Assembly (NCBI GenBank): GCA_003504855.1
Contig: DNZD01000240.1
Coordinates: 1-6,126, forward strand
Origin: Cytophagales bacterium
GTDB taxonomy: Bacteria > Bacteroidota > Bacteroidia > Cytophagales > Cyclobacteriaceae
DNA: 6,126 nucleotides
Reading direction: 5' to 3'
In this document: positions 1-5,382 of the stretch, in pieces
Layout of the letters: each line of letters begins with the position of its first letter
How positions within the stretch are numbered: position 1 is the first letter of the stretch
The notes under the pieces: model-generated
Told to the model about the DNA's origin: nothing
Databases searched by the model: none
The model's input: only the letters and a program-made list of their open reading frames with translations
Translations under genes and position numbers: made by a program

Positions 1-140
1 TGACGCACCGCTGGTGCTCGCACGAGTATGCCACAATTCAAGACAGCTGCAGCGCAGCGACACCTGTTTAGCCCATAAACCATTCGCTGGTACGAGAGCT
101 GCAGCGCAGCGGCATTGTGTATTAATGCCCGGACAAACAG
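1..140. repeat. 140-bp direct repeat, copy 1 (may extend left of the window)
   Basis: Matches 168-307 without gaps over 140 bases, with three substitutions seen by eye (at about 29, 74 and 126). Copy starts are 167 bp apart, and a unique 27-bp spacer (141-167) separates them. Each copy contains the 14-mer GCTGCAGCGCAGCG twice, here at 46-59 and 98-111, and the related blocks CGCTGGTGCTCGCACGAG (9-26) and CGCTGGTACGAG (85-96), so the unit itself looks partly duplicated. The window opens on the first shared base, so the true left edge is unknown. No open frame in it looks like a protein. It is probably a dispersed or tandem non-coding repeat; its function is unknown. Confidence 0.9.
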
Positions 141-167
141 GTTGAGTCTGAATTCCTATTATACCCC

Positions 168-307
168 TGACGCACCGCTGGTGCTCGCACGAGTAGGCCA
201 CAATTCAAGACAGCTGCAGCGCAGCGACACCTGTTTAGCCTATAAACCATTCGCTGGTACGAGAGCTGCAGCGCAGCGGCATTGTGTATTGATGCCCGGA
301 CAAACAG
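168..307. repeat. 140-bp direct repeat, copy 2
   Basis: Second copy of the 1-140 repeat, about 98% identical. The shared 14-mer GCTGCAGCGCAGCG lies at 213-226 and 265-278. Identity stops at CAAACAG (301-307), which ends the copy in both cases and so gives a firm right boundary. An open frame running through this region (115-657) has low-complexity, arginine- and threonine-rich composition and crosses three repeat types and the end of the regulator gene, so it is not taken as coding. Confidence 0.9.
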
Positions 308-404
308 ATGGCAGATCGTTCCTCCATCGTAAAAAACCTCTCAAAACTCACCGCTCGATCCGTAGTTGGAATCGGATATTTGAGCAAATTCATGCCGCTC
401 CCAA

Positions 405-443
405 GTTGTTGGTGACCGTCCGAGACGCCCGAACACCAACAAC
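405..443. repeat. Inverted repeat with GTTGTTGGTG arms
   Basis: Arms GTTGTTGGTG (405-414) and CACCAACAAC (434-443) are perfectly complementary over 10 bp, with a 19-nt loop. The right arm lies in the 17-mer CCCGAACACCAACAACG (428-444), which recurs exactly at 561-577. No T tract follows on either strand, so this is not called as an intrinsic terminator. It lies 180-218 nt beyond the stop of the leftward regulator gene. Confidence 0.7.
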
Positions 444-513
444 GGATAGGCCTGCGTGTGCCGATTGGAATTCGGTAAGAAAGTTGATTATCCACTTGTC
501 TGAAACTCCCATG

Positions 514-536
514 GTGTTGGTGAAGAACACCAACAC
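514..536. repeat. Inverted repeat with GTGTTGGTG arms
   Basis: Arms GTGTTGGTG (514-522) and CACCAACAC (528-536) form a perfect 9-bp stem around the loop AAGAA. The arms are variants of those at 405-443, so this appears to be a second member of the same local family. It could form a hairpin in the 3' region of the regulator transcript, but no U tract supports termination. Confidence 0.7.
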
Positions 537-544
537 TTACTTAT

Positions 545-577
545 CGTTGTTACGCCGAAACCCGAACACCAACAACG
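545..577. repeat. Dyad CGTTGTT...AACAACG with the second CCCGAACACCAACAACG copy
   Basis: CGTTGTT (545-551) pairs with AACAACG (571-577). The right half is the exact 17-mer also found at 428-444. The left half, CGTTGTTACGCCGAA (545-559), matches CGTTGTTGCGCCGAA at 4826-4840 in 14 of 15 positions, so the spacers at the two ends of this locus share an element. No coding potential is seen. Confidence 0.65.
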
Positions 578-582
578 TACCG

Positions 583-617
583 TCCAACCTCCAACCTCCA
601 ACCTCCAACCTCCAACT
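583..617. repeat. Heptanucleotide tandem repeat (TCCAACC)n, about 4.9 units
   Basis: Four perfect TCCAACC units (583-610) are followed by TCCAAC and a T (611-617). The repeat begins 6 nt past the stop codon of the leftward regulator gene and so lies in its 3' untranslated region, reading GGTTGGA in the transcript. A short-unit tract like this is prone to copy-number change by slippage, but it lies outside the reading frame, so phase variation of the protein is not expected. Confidence 0.9.
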
Positions 618-622
618 AACCG

Positions 623-1261
623 TTACCCTTTCCATTCATTGCTGTGCACAAACTTGACAAACGCAGCCTCGCCCTCAATCCCAATCTTCACTTTGATGTT
701 CTTGCGGTGCGTTTCAGCCGTATAAAAGGAAATGTTCAGCTTAGCCGCGATCTCTTTCGTCGTCAGACCTTCCTTCACCAACTGAATGACTTCCAGCTCA
801 CGACCCGATAACCGGAGCTTTTTCAGAAACAGATCATGCTCGTGTACGTTCTTCTTCGCTGACACTGGAAAATAGGTGCCACCGTCATGCACGGTTCGTA
901 TGGCAGCCAACACTTCATCCAGGGCAGCCGTCTTGAACAAGTACCCTTTGGCTCGCGACCTGCGGAACCGGTCAATATAAATCTCCTCCGTGTACATGCT
1001 CAGGATCAGCACCTTCACTTCCTTCATTTGCTGAGTCAGTACCTCCGTCAGTTCAATGCCATTGAGGTGTGGCATATTGAAATCCACCAGCACCACATCC
1101 GGATGATGCTTCAGCACCAGCCGCGCCGCCTCCCGGCTGTCGTACACCTGCGCCACCACGCTGAATCCTTCTTCTGAATTCAACATCCCACACAGGCCAT
1201 CGTTGAATAGCCGGTGGTCGTCCACAATCATGACACGGATCTTATCGGCGGTTGTCTTCAT
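623..1261 (-). CDS. NarL/LuxR-family two-component response regulator
   Basis: DNA-binding transcription regulator of 212 residues, the usual length for the NarL/FixJ class. The N-terminal receiver domain (about 7-125) keeps the full phosphorylation site: acidic pair Asp14-Asp15, phospho-acceptor Asp60 in VLVDFNMPHLNG, Ser88 as the switch residue, and Lys110 in the GYLFK motif. A linker (126-148) leads to a LuxR-type helix-turn-helix (about 149-208), whose LSGRELEVIQLVKEGLTTKE and ISFYTAETHRKNI segments match the family closely. The start is ATG, with GGAGG six bases upstream. It overlaps the end of the kinase gene by 20 nt in another frame, which indicates one operon and probable translational coupling. 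The partner is almost certainly the upstream kinase. The target is not known from sequence; the dyad at 3153-3172 is the best candidate. Nothing is truncated or missing. Confidence 0.96.
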   Translation of the reverse strand: MKTTADKIRVMIVDDHRLFNDGLCGMLNSEEGFSVVAQVYDSREAARLVLKHHPDVVLVDFNMPHLNGIELTEVLTQQMKEVKVLILSMYTEEIYIDRFRRSRAKGYLFKTAALDEVLAAIRTVHDGGTYFPVSAKKNVHEHDLFLKKLRLSGRELEVIQLVKEGLTTKEIAAKLNISFYTAETHRKNIKVKIGIEGEAAFVKFVHSNEWKG

Positions 1262-3080
1262 AGGGAACCTCCAGGATTATCAATGTGCCTTTGTCGTCGC
1301 TTTCCATCTTCAATTGCGCGCGGATGTAAGCCGATCGCAACCGGATACTCCGCAACCCGATACCTTCCGAAGGCGCATCCTTAAATCCAACACCATCGTC
1401 TTCCACCGTGACCACCAGGCTGCTTTCCTGATATATAAACTGAATATACGCCTTCTTCGCACGGGCGTGTTTGTACACGTTGGTGATCAACTCGTTGATG
1501 ATGCGATAGATCACCAGTTCCGTGATGGGTTTCAGCCTGACCACAACACCTGTGCAGTCAAAGTCGATGGTGATCCTTTCATCCAACCTGAATTTGGTTA
1601 CCCGCTGGGACACCATGTCCACCAAAGGGAACTGTTCAAAATCCACGGGCATCAGATCGTGGCTGATGGTGCGGACGTTTTCAATAATGGCATTGATTTC
1701 CTTCTCCACGGCTGATGGTTCAAAAGCATGGACCACCATGTTCCTGACTGCCGCCAGCGAATTGCCCACGTCGTCATGCAGGTCCTGCGCAATGCGGCGG
1801 CGCTCATCTTCCTGAACGGTCAGGAGTTGGTCCTGCGTTTGGTTAAGGGCCTGCTGTACTTTGACCCGGTCGCGCAGGGTCCTGGAGTATTGAATCCCGA
1901 TGCCGAGTGCCACGAACAGAATTTCCAGCAACGGGGTGAGGAAGAATATGTCCTTGTTGGTGATCTGAAAGGGAAGGATCTGAAAATCGGTGAAGAGAAT
2001 AATGAGGGCCACCGTGCTGGTCAGGAAAAACCCGACCATATAGAAATACACGATTGGTTCTTTCTTCCGCACGCTGGTGACAATCACATACATGATATAG
2101 GCATTGATGACAAACGCGAAGTAGTAGGAAGCGGAAACCATCGCCCAGCGAAGCGATGCCGGCAACCCGGGCACCAGCAAGATGAATGCGAAGCTGGCCA
2201 AGGTTGCCGACAGGATCACACCAAAATAGTAAACCCACCGGGGACCATAGTGCTTCAATTGCAGCAACTCGATGGTGAATGCACCCAAACATGCACCCAT
2301 CCAGTAATAAAACACCATGGTATACCCATTGGACACGGTTTCATCGTAATACAATATGCCGGTTGCGTGTATAAACCCCGAATCTACGAGCAACACAAAA
2401 AAGAAACTGAGTGCGTAGGCACTGTACAACACATACAGCCGCTGACGGGTAAACAGGTAAAGCAGAAAGCCGACAAAGGCCGCGAGGACCACCATACCCG
2501 TAACAAATCCAAGTACAAGGTTGTAGCCATATTCATAGCCTTCAAAATGATTCACCGTTTGGAGTTCAACGGCAGGAGCATGCTTACCGAACTGGCGTGC
2601 GGTGTACAAGTAGCCCGTTATTGTTTCGCCTGTATTTATCCGTATGCGGTAGCCAAATGGGAGGGAAGTTACCGGGCGTTGCAACAGGAGTTGAAAATGA
2701 CCCGTTACCGGGAACACCTCTGGTGTTTGATTGCCACGCACAACATACAAACGAGCCGTGTCCACGCGCGAAGGTTGAAGTTTAACGATCCAATCCTGAT
2801 TGGCTGATTCGTTGCGCACTACAAACCGGCACCATCCTGAAGGCTGATCCAATCCATAGTCGATTTCCAGCGGCGGAACATTGTGTTTGAATTGCTTGCC
2901 ATCGGCCTGCATGACAACATCGAAGGCATTGCTACCCGAAGGTTTTGAAAATATCCACGCATAAGGACTGATCGGCCGCACGGATTCATGGTCACGAAGC
3001 ACCAGGGTGTCCTGCGCCAGGGCCGGTGAAAAACCGGTGAATCCAATAAGCAACATCAATAAGAATCGAAGACCCTTCAT
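1242..3080 (-). CDS. 7TM-DISM membrane sensor histidine kinase (HisKA_3 type)
   Basis: Inner-membrane sensor kinase of 612 residues. Order of parts: signal peptide 1-22 (cleavage ALA|Q); periplasmic domain about 23-180, matching the 7TMR-DISM extracellular type; seven hydrophobic segments near 186-210, 216-234, 252-272, 282-303, 313-335, 343-365 and 377-397; a short coiled-coil linker (about 400-425); a HisKA_3 dimerisation domain with phospho-acceptor His435 in RIAQDLHDDVGNSL; and a HATPase domain with N-box Asn529/Asn534 (IINELITNVYKHA), G1 DDGVGF (561-566) and G2 EGIGLRS (572-578). All catalytic motifs are intact. HisKA_3 kinases pair with NarL-type regulators, and one follows here in the same operon. 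DISM periplasmic domains are thought to bind small ligands, often suspected to be carbohydrates, but no ligand can be named. It has no fused receiver or extra output domain. The start is the first Met and gives a proper signal peptide. Confidence 0.96.
   Translation of the reverse strand: MKGLRFLLMLLIGFTGFSPALAQDTLVLRDHESVRPISPYAWIFSKPSGSNAFDVVMQADGKQFKHNVPPLEIDYGLDQPSGWCRFVVRNESANQDWIVKLQPSRVDTARLYVVRGNQTPEVFPVTGHFQLLLQRPVTSLPFGYRIRINTGETITGYLYTARQFGKHAPAVELQTVNHFEGYEYGYNLVLGFVTGMVVLAAFVGFLLYLFTRQRLYVLYSAYALSFFFVLLVDSGFIHATGILYYDETVSNGYTMVFYYWMGACLGAFTIELLQLKHYGPRWVYYFGVILSATLASFAFILLVPGLPASLRWAMVSASYYFAFVINAYIMYVIVTSVRKKEPIVYFYMVGFFLTSTVALIILFTDFQILPFQITNKDIFFLTPLLEILFVALGIGIQYSRTLRDRVKVQQALNQTQDQLLTVQEDERRRIAQDLHDDVGNSLAAVRNMVVHAFEPSAVEKEINAIIENVRTISHDLMPVDFEQFPLVDMVSQRVTKFRLDERITIDFDCTGVVVRLKPITELVIYRIINELITNVYKHARAKKAYIQFIYQESSLVVTVEDDGVGFKDAPSEGIGLRSIRLRSAYIRAQLKMESDDKGTLIILEVPYEDNRR
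1268..1272 (-). promoter_or_regulatory. Shine-Dalgarno GGAGG of the regulator gene, inside the kinase gene
   Basis: Reading leftward, GGAGG is followed by six bases and then the ATG ending at 1261. It lies in the last codons of the kinase gene. Strong Shine-Dalgarno motifs are uncommon in Bacteroidota, so its presence here supports this start and suggests that regulator translation starts, or restarts, as ribosomes finish the kinase. Confidence 0.6.
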
Positions 3081-3101
3081 TTGCAGCAGTTCACAAGTAA
3101 A

Positions 3102-3132
3102 TAAAGATACGGTCGCCGTCCATCAAAGCAAC
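3102..3132 (-). promoter_or_regulatory. Candidate Bacteroidota-type promoter of the kinase-regulator operon
   Basis: Reading leftward, GTTG (3132-3129), a 19-nt spacer and TATCTTTA (3109-3102) fit the phylum pattern of TTG about 19 nt before TAnnTTTG, with the last base differing. Transcription would begin near 3095-3097, leaving a leader of about 15 nt before the kinase ATG. This is a motif match only. Confidence 0.45.
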
Positions 3133-3152
3133 ATCATCCCCTGGCTTTTCTG

Positions 3153-3172
3153 AATACCTGATGTCAGGTATT
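3153..3172. promoter_or_regulatory. Operator-like dyad with NarL-type 7-2-7 spacing
   Basis: AATACCTGA-TG-TCAGGTATT: two perfect 9-bp arms with a 2-bp centre. The inner part, TACCTGA-NN-TCAGGTA, has the 7-2-7 layout known for NarL sites (TACYYMT-NN-AKRRGTA) and keeps the TACYY/RRGTA core; the two innermost bases of each arm differ. It lies between two divergent operons, one of which encodes a NarL-family regulator. Its centre is about 44 bp upstream of the inferred rightward start site and about 66 bp upstream of the inferred leftward one, both usual places for an activator. It could also be bound by an unrelated dimeric repressor encoded elsewhere. Confidence 0.6.
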
Positions 3173-3201
3173 GAAGCGGCCATTCGCTGCACCCAAATTT
3201 G
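3171..3201 (+). promoter_or_regulatory. Candidate Bacteroidota-type promoter of the secreted-protein genes
   Basis: TTG (3171-3173), a 20-nt spacer and CAAATTTG (3194-3201) resemble the TTG/TAnnTTTG pattern, with C for the first T. The TTG overlaps the last two bases of the dyad at 3153-3172, so a protein on the dyad would touch RNA polymerase or block it. The leader before the ATG at 3244 would be about 35-40 nt. This match is weaker than the one on the other side. Confidence 0.35.
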
Positions 3202-3243
3202 TATCGGGTCAAACACCTATTCTCACCAAAAATGAATAACCAT

Positions 3244-3876
3244 ATGAAAACCATCTACGCTTTTCTTGTGATGCTGATCAGCCTGCAGGCGTCGGCACAA
3301 TCTTTTGAAGGAACCATTCGCTGGAGTGCGAAATCCAATCCTCCTGATGCACGTGGCATGACCGGCCTCACGATCAAAGCCAAGGGCAACAACCTGATCA
3401 CCGTGGTGAATGGCGGTATGATGAATGGGGCCGAAATGTGGTACCTCAATCGCGACACCAAAGTGATGCGCGTTATGCGTCCTCAAAAAATGTTTGCCGT
3501 CATGCCTCCGGAAGCACTGGCTGCTGCAGCCCAGGCGTCCTCAGCTTCCAGGTTTGTGCAAACCAATGAAACCGCTAAAGTACTTTCCTACACGGTACGC
3601 AAGTTTACCGGTGAGATCAAGATGGGAATGGCCACATCCAAAGTCACCTTCTGGACCACCACCGACCTGAAAGATGATCAGCATGTGCTGGCACGTCAGC
3701 CCGATCCATTTGGTTATCCTAAATTGCCGGAAGGTGTGACAGGTGTGCCGTTAAAGATTGAAATTGTGGCGGCAAATGGTACCACAACCATCCTGGAAGT
3801 AGTGGAAGTAAAGTCCGAAAAACTGGGTGACGACACTTTCGCGGTACCTGCCGATTTTAAAGAGATGGGCAAATAA
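3244..3876 (+). CDS. Secreted DUF4412-like protein
   Basis: Exported protein of 210 residues from this start. Residues 1-18 (MKTIYAFLVMLISLQASA) are a clean signal peptide, cut before Gln19. Upstream in-frame ATGs at 3232 and 3199 would only add a polar tail to the signal peptide, so 3244 is preferred, with 3232 possible. The mature part opens FEGTIRW and runs through a beta-strand-like pattern with I-x-AKGN, VVNGG, MWYLNR and VMRPQKMFAVMP, then ends in FAVPADFKEM. This order resembles DUF4412, whose biochemical role is unknown. The stretch from about 40 to 90 is unusually rich in Met. It lacks a lipoprotein Cys and membrane segments, so it should be soluble in the periplasm or released. The next gene follows after about 20-25 nt, so the two are probably cotranscribed. 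The family assignment is by pattern recall only. Confidence 0.85.
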   Translation: MKTIYAFLVMLISLQASAQSFEGTIRWSAKSNPPDARGMTGLTIKAKGNNLITVVNGGMMNGAEMWYLNRDTKVMRVMRPQKMFAVMPPEALAAAAQASSASRFVQTNETAKVLSYTVRKFTGEIKMGMATSKVTFWTTTDLKDDQHVLARQPDPFGYPKLPEGVTGVPLKIEIVAANGTTTILEVVEVKSEKLGDDTFAVPADFKEMGK

Positions 3877-3901
3877 AAAGGTTCACAACAAACATATGCT
3901 T

Positions 3902-4822
3902 ATGAAATCCTTCGCCGGTGTCATCCTGTGTATCATGCTGAGTTCCATCTCGGCACAAGCACAATACGAAGCAGGCCCTAAACAGTCGTTCGTTCCTGCC
4001 GGGTGGTCGATCCTGGCGGAAGCGATGGGAGACCTTAACAAAGACAGCCTCGTGGACGTAGCTGTGATTGTTGAAAATCCGGAGGAAGGCGACTACGGCA
4101 AGCCGCGGGCATTGCTCATCCTGCTGAAAGAGAACAAAACAAGTGATAAGTACAACCTTGCGTGCCGCTCCGACCAGGCGATCATGGCAAGTGGGATGGG
4201 AGGGACCTTCGGCGATCCGTTCACCTCGATGGAAATCAAGAATGGCGTGTTGCGCATAGATTTCGAAGGTGGTAGCCGGGAGACCTTCAGCACCACCCAT
4301 CGCTATCGCTATAAGGACGGAGCATTTTATCCCATTGGGGCCACGTACACGGCAACCGATGGACCTGTCAGCGAGACCTTTGACTACAACATCAGCAACG
4401 GCAACATCATCGTTACCAAAAAGGATGCCTCCAATAAGGCCAACAACAAAGTCACCAAGCGACTTCAAAAGGTCAACATGCCCGACCTGAGTCGCTTTGA
4501 TCCAGATGCCGTGTGGGCGATCCTCATGGGGTCTGGCGTCAAAGTGTCCAACTGCAGACTACAGAGTGCACAGTCACTCCCGTGTCAGCACCTGGTATTT
4601 GATTGCGGTGACTTTGGCAATGCCGACCTGTACCTCGACGATGTTTCGCAGGAACTTTGGTATTCCCTCCATGTGGCTGCGCCGGCGGATGATATTGCTG
4701 TCAATCCGGACTATGAAGGCAAGGTATTTCAGATCACCTATGTGGAGAAGAAAGGCATTCGTTGTGAGGACGAAGGCGAAGCGCCTTATCAGTTGGTGAT
4801 TGGCATCAAATTGAAGAACTGA
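3902..4822 (+). CDS. Secreted protein with a single FG-GAP/VCBS-like calcium loop
   Basis: Exported protein of 306 residues. The signal peptide is 1-20 (MKSFAGVILCIMLSSISAQA, cut before Gln21). The ATG at 3896 would add two residues; the open frame continues upstream into the preceding gene, but a start there would bury the signal peptide. Residues 43-56, GDLNKDSLVDVAVI, form an EF-hand-like loop with Asp44, Asn46, Asp48 and Asp52, as in FG-GAP/VCBS repeats. Only one loop is seen, so it is not a propeller built from repeats. Residues about 98-175 (GGTFGDPF, GGS, RYRYKDGAFYPIGA, FDYNISNGN) resemble secreted proteins that carry one such loop. The last 110 residues are not recognised and hold four of the five mature cysteines (88, 218, 228, 235, 288), so disulfides are possible. 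Probably in an operon with the gene at 3244. Function unknown. Confidence 0.85.
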   Translation: MKSFAGVILCIMLSSISAQAQYEAGPKQSFVPAGWSILAEAMGDLNKDSLVDVAVIVENPEEGDYGKPRALLILLKENKTSDKYNLACRSDQAIMASGMGGTFGDPFTSMEIKNGVLRIDFEGGSRETFSTTHRYRYKDGAFYPIGATYTATDGPVSETFDYNISNGNIIVTKKDASNKANNKVTKRLQKVNMPDLSRFDPDAVWAILMGSGVKVSNCRLQSAQSLPCQHLVFDCGDFGNADLYLDDVSQELWYSLHVAAPADDIAVNPDYEGKVFQITYVEKKGIRCEDEGEAPYQLVIGIKLKN

Positions 4823-4840
4823 TTCCGTTGTTGCGCCGAA

Positions 4841-4857
4841 CAATCCCAAAGGGATTG
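4841..4857. repeat. Hairpin CAATCCC-AAA-GGGATTG
   Basis: Perfect 7-bp stem with a 3-nt loop, 18 nt after the stop at 4822. It has the same design as 4909-4925 (7-bp stem, triloop, C-rich arm then G-rich arm, followed by GAA). Possible 3' end of the secreted-protein mRNA; the following sequence GAATTTCATTT is only mildly T-rich. Confidence 0.75.
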
Positions 4858-4866
4858 AATTTCATT

Positions 4867-4889
4867 TGCACGGCATGAAATGCCGTGCA
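4867..4889. repeat. Hairpin TGCACGGCAT-GAA-ATGCCGTGCA
   Basis: Perfect 10-bp stem around a GAA triloop, the strongest hairpin of the 4826-5017 cluster. It is followed by CCCCAGC rather than T residues, which argues against an intrinsic terminator. Confidence 0.8.
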
Positions 4890-4908
4890 CCCCAGCAAAG
4901 TCTCGGCC

Positions 4909-4925
4909 CAACCCCGAAGGGGTTG
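4909..4925. repeat. Hairpin CAACCCC-GAA-GGGGTTG
   Basis: Perfect 7-bp stem with a GAA triloop, and a sequence cousin of 4841-4857. The two are offset by 68 bp, with the 10-bp hairpin between them. Confidence 0.75.
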
Positions 4926-4967
4926 AACTATCTGATCGACACCGCCCGCAAAGCGCCACGCTGCAGC

Positions 4968-5000
4968 GGGACGAGAAGATCGTCCCGATGGCCATCGGGA
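4968..5000. repeat. Two overlapping palindromes: GGGACGA...TCGTCCC and an 18-bp perfect palindrome
   Basis: GGGACGA (4968-4974) pairs with TCGTCCC (4980-4986) over a 5-nt loop. TCCCGATGGCCATCGGGA (4983-5000) is a perfect palindrome with no loop and shares TCCC with the first stem, so the two structures exclude each other in RNA. A weaker stem, GGGCC-ACGC-GGCCC, follows at 5004-5017. Confidence 0.75.
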
Positions 5001-5017
5001 ACGGGGCCACGCGGCCC

Positions 5018-5220
5018 TGGAGCGGAATTCTTAACCGCTAACCTTATAAGCAAATAAGAAACTTACCCTCCAATGATAGTACCAGCGTGGTCGGTGACAA
5101 ACTGTACAACGGCTGGGCCAGCCAATCACTAATGGGCTCAAAATGGCTCCATTTCTACAAAAGATCAATCGCACTACGGATCGTTAGAAACATCGATCAC
5201 ATGCCAAGATTTCATATGTC
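5018..5220. other. Gene-free spacer, nothing convincing
   Basis: No plausible gene, RNA or promoter is seen here. The only structure is a short interrupted palindrome, GGCTGG-G-CCAGCC (5111-5123). An open frame from 5087 to 5470 crosses this stretch but runs on through three unrelated repeats, so it is treated as chance. Confidence 0.5.
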
Positions 5221-5250
5221 ACTTTTCTTTTGCTTGCCCAAAAGAAAAGT
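5221..5250. repeat. Perfect 11-bp inverted repeat ACTTTTCTTTT...AAAAGAAAAGT
   Basis: Arms 5221-5231 and 5240-5250 are perfect complements around the loop GCTTGCCC. The following AACCAAAAGAAAATGGCACC continues a stretch I recall from many bacterial spacers, where it is often mis-annotated as small proteins containing KVTKRK. The GC-rich sequence after it (5270-5370) also lacks a believable protein. It may be a remnant or conserved part of a dispersed element; its function is unknown. Confidence 0.7.
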
Positions 5251-5382
5251 AACCAAAAGAAAATGGCACCACGAACACTGCGCACCTCCCCGCTGCTGGC
5301 CGCCTTGCCACCGCACATGCCTCGGTTTGCGCCGCGCTGTTCGTGGACGCCCACCCGCAACCCACGACAATTTAGAGTACCC

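Larger units (their letters stand above)
4826..5017. repeat. Cluster of short perfect palindromes downstream of the secreted-protein operon
   Basis: This stretch begins 3 nt after a stop codon with CGTTGTTGCGCCGAA (shared with 545-559). It then holds, almost back to back, dyads at 4841-4857, 4867-4889, 4909-4925, 4959-4968 (CGCTGCAGCG), 4968-4986, 4983-5000 and 5004-5017. Several have the form NCCC-AAA/GAA-GGGN, a style of intergenic repeat I associate with Bacteroidota. No frame through it looks like a protein. Some hairpins may protect or end the mRNA, but no U tract follows any of them. Confidence 0.8.

Noticed and set aside
1..307. CRISPR array
   Set aside because: The repeats are 140 bp with a single 27-bp spacer, far longer than CRISPR repeats, and no cas genes are nearby.
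488..496. DnaA box (TTATCCACT)
   Set aside because: A single 8-of-9 match with no cluster, no AT-rich unwinding region and no origin-type genes.
115..657. Open frame of 180 codons on the plus strand
   Set aside because: It spans the 140-bp repeat, the dyads, the heptamer repeat and the end of the regulator gene on the other strand. Its composition is low-complexity, with no domain or plausible start context.
1728..2807. Long 359-codon open frame antisense to the kinase gene
   Set aside because: Its translation is rich in His, Gln and Cys with no domain. It is fully opposite the well-supported kinase and follows from that gene's codon bias.
3857..4468. Minus-strand open frame opposite the second secreted-protein gene
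   Set aside because: The plus-strand frame has a signal peptide and a calcium-loop motif; this one has neither, and it also overlaps the preceding gene's end.
4841..4889. Intrinsic terminator of the secreted-protein operon
   Set aside because: The hairpins are good, but neither is followed by a T tract, so the call is left as repeat hairpins with a possible 3'-end role.
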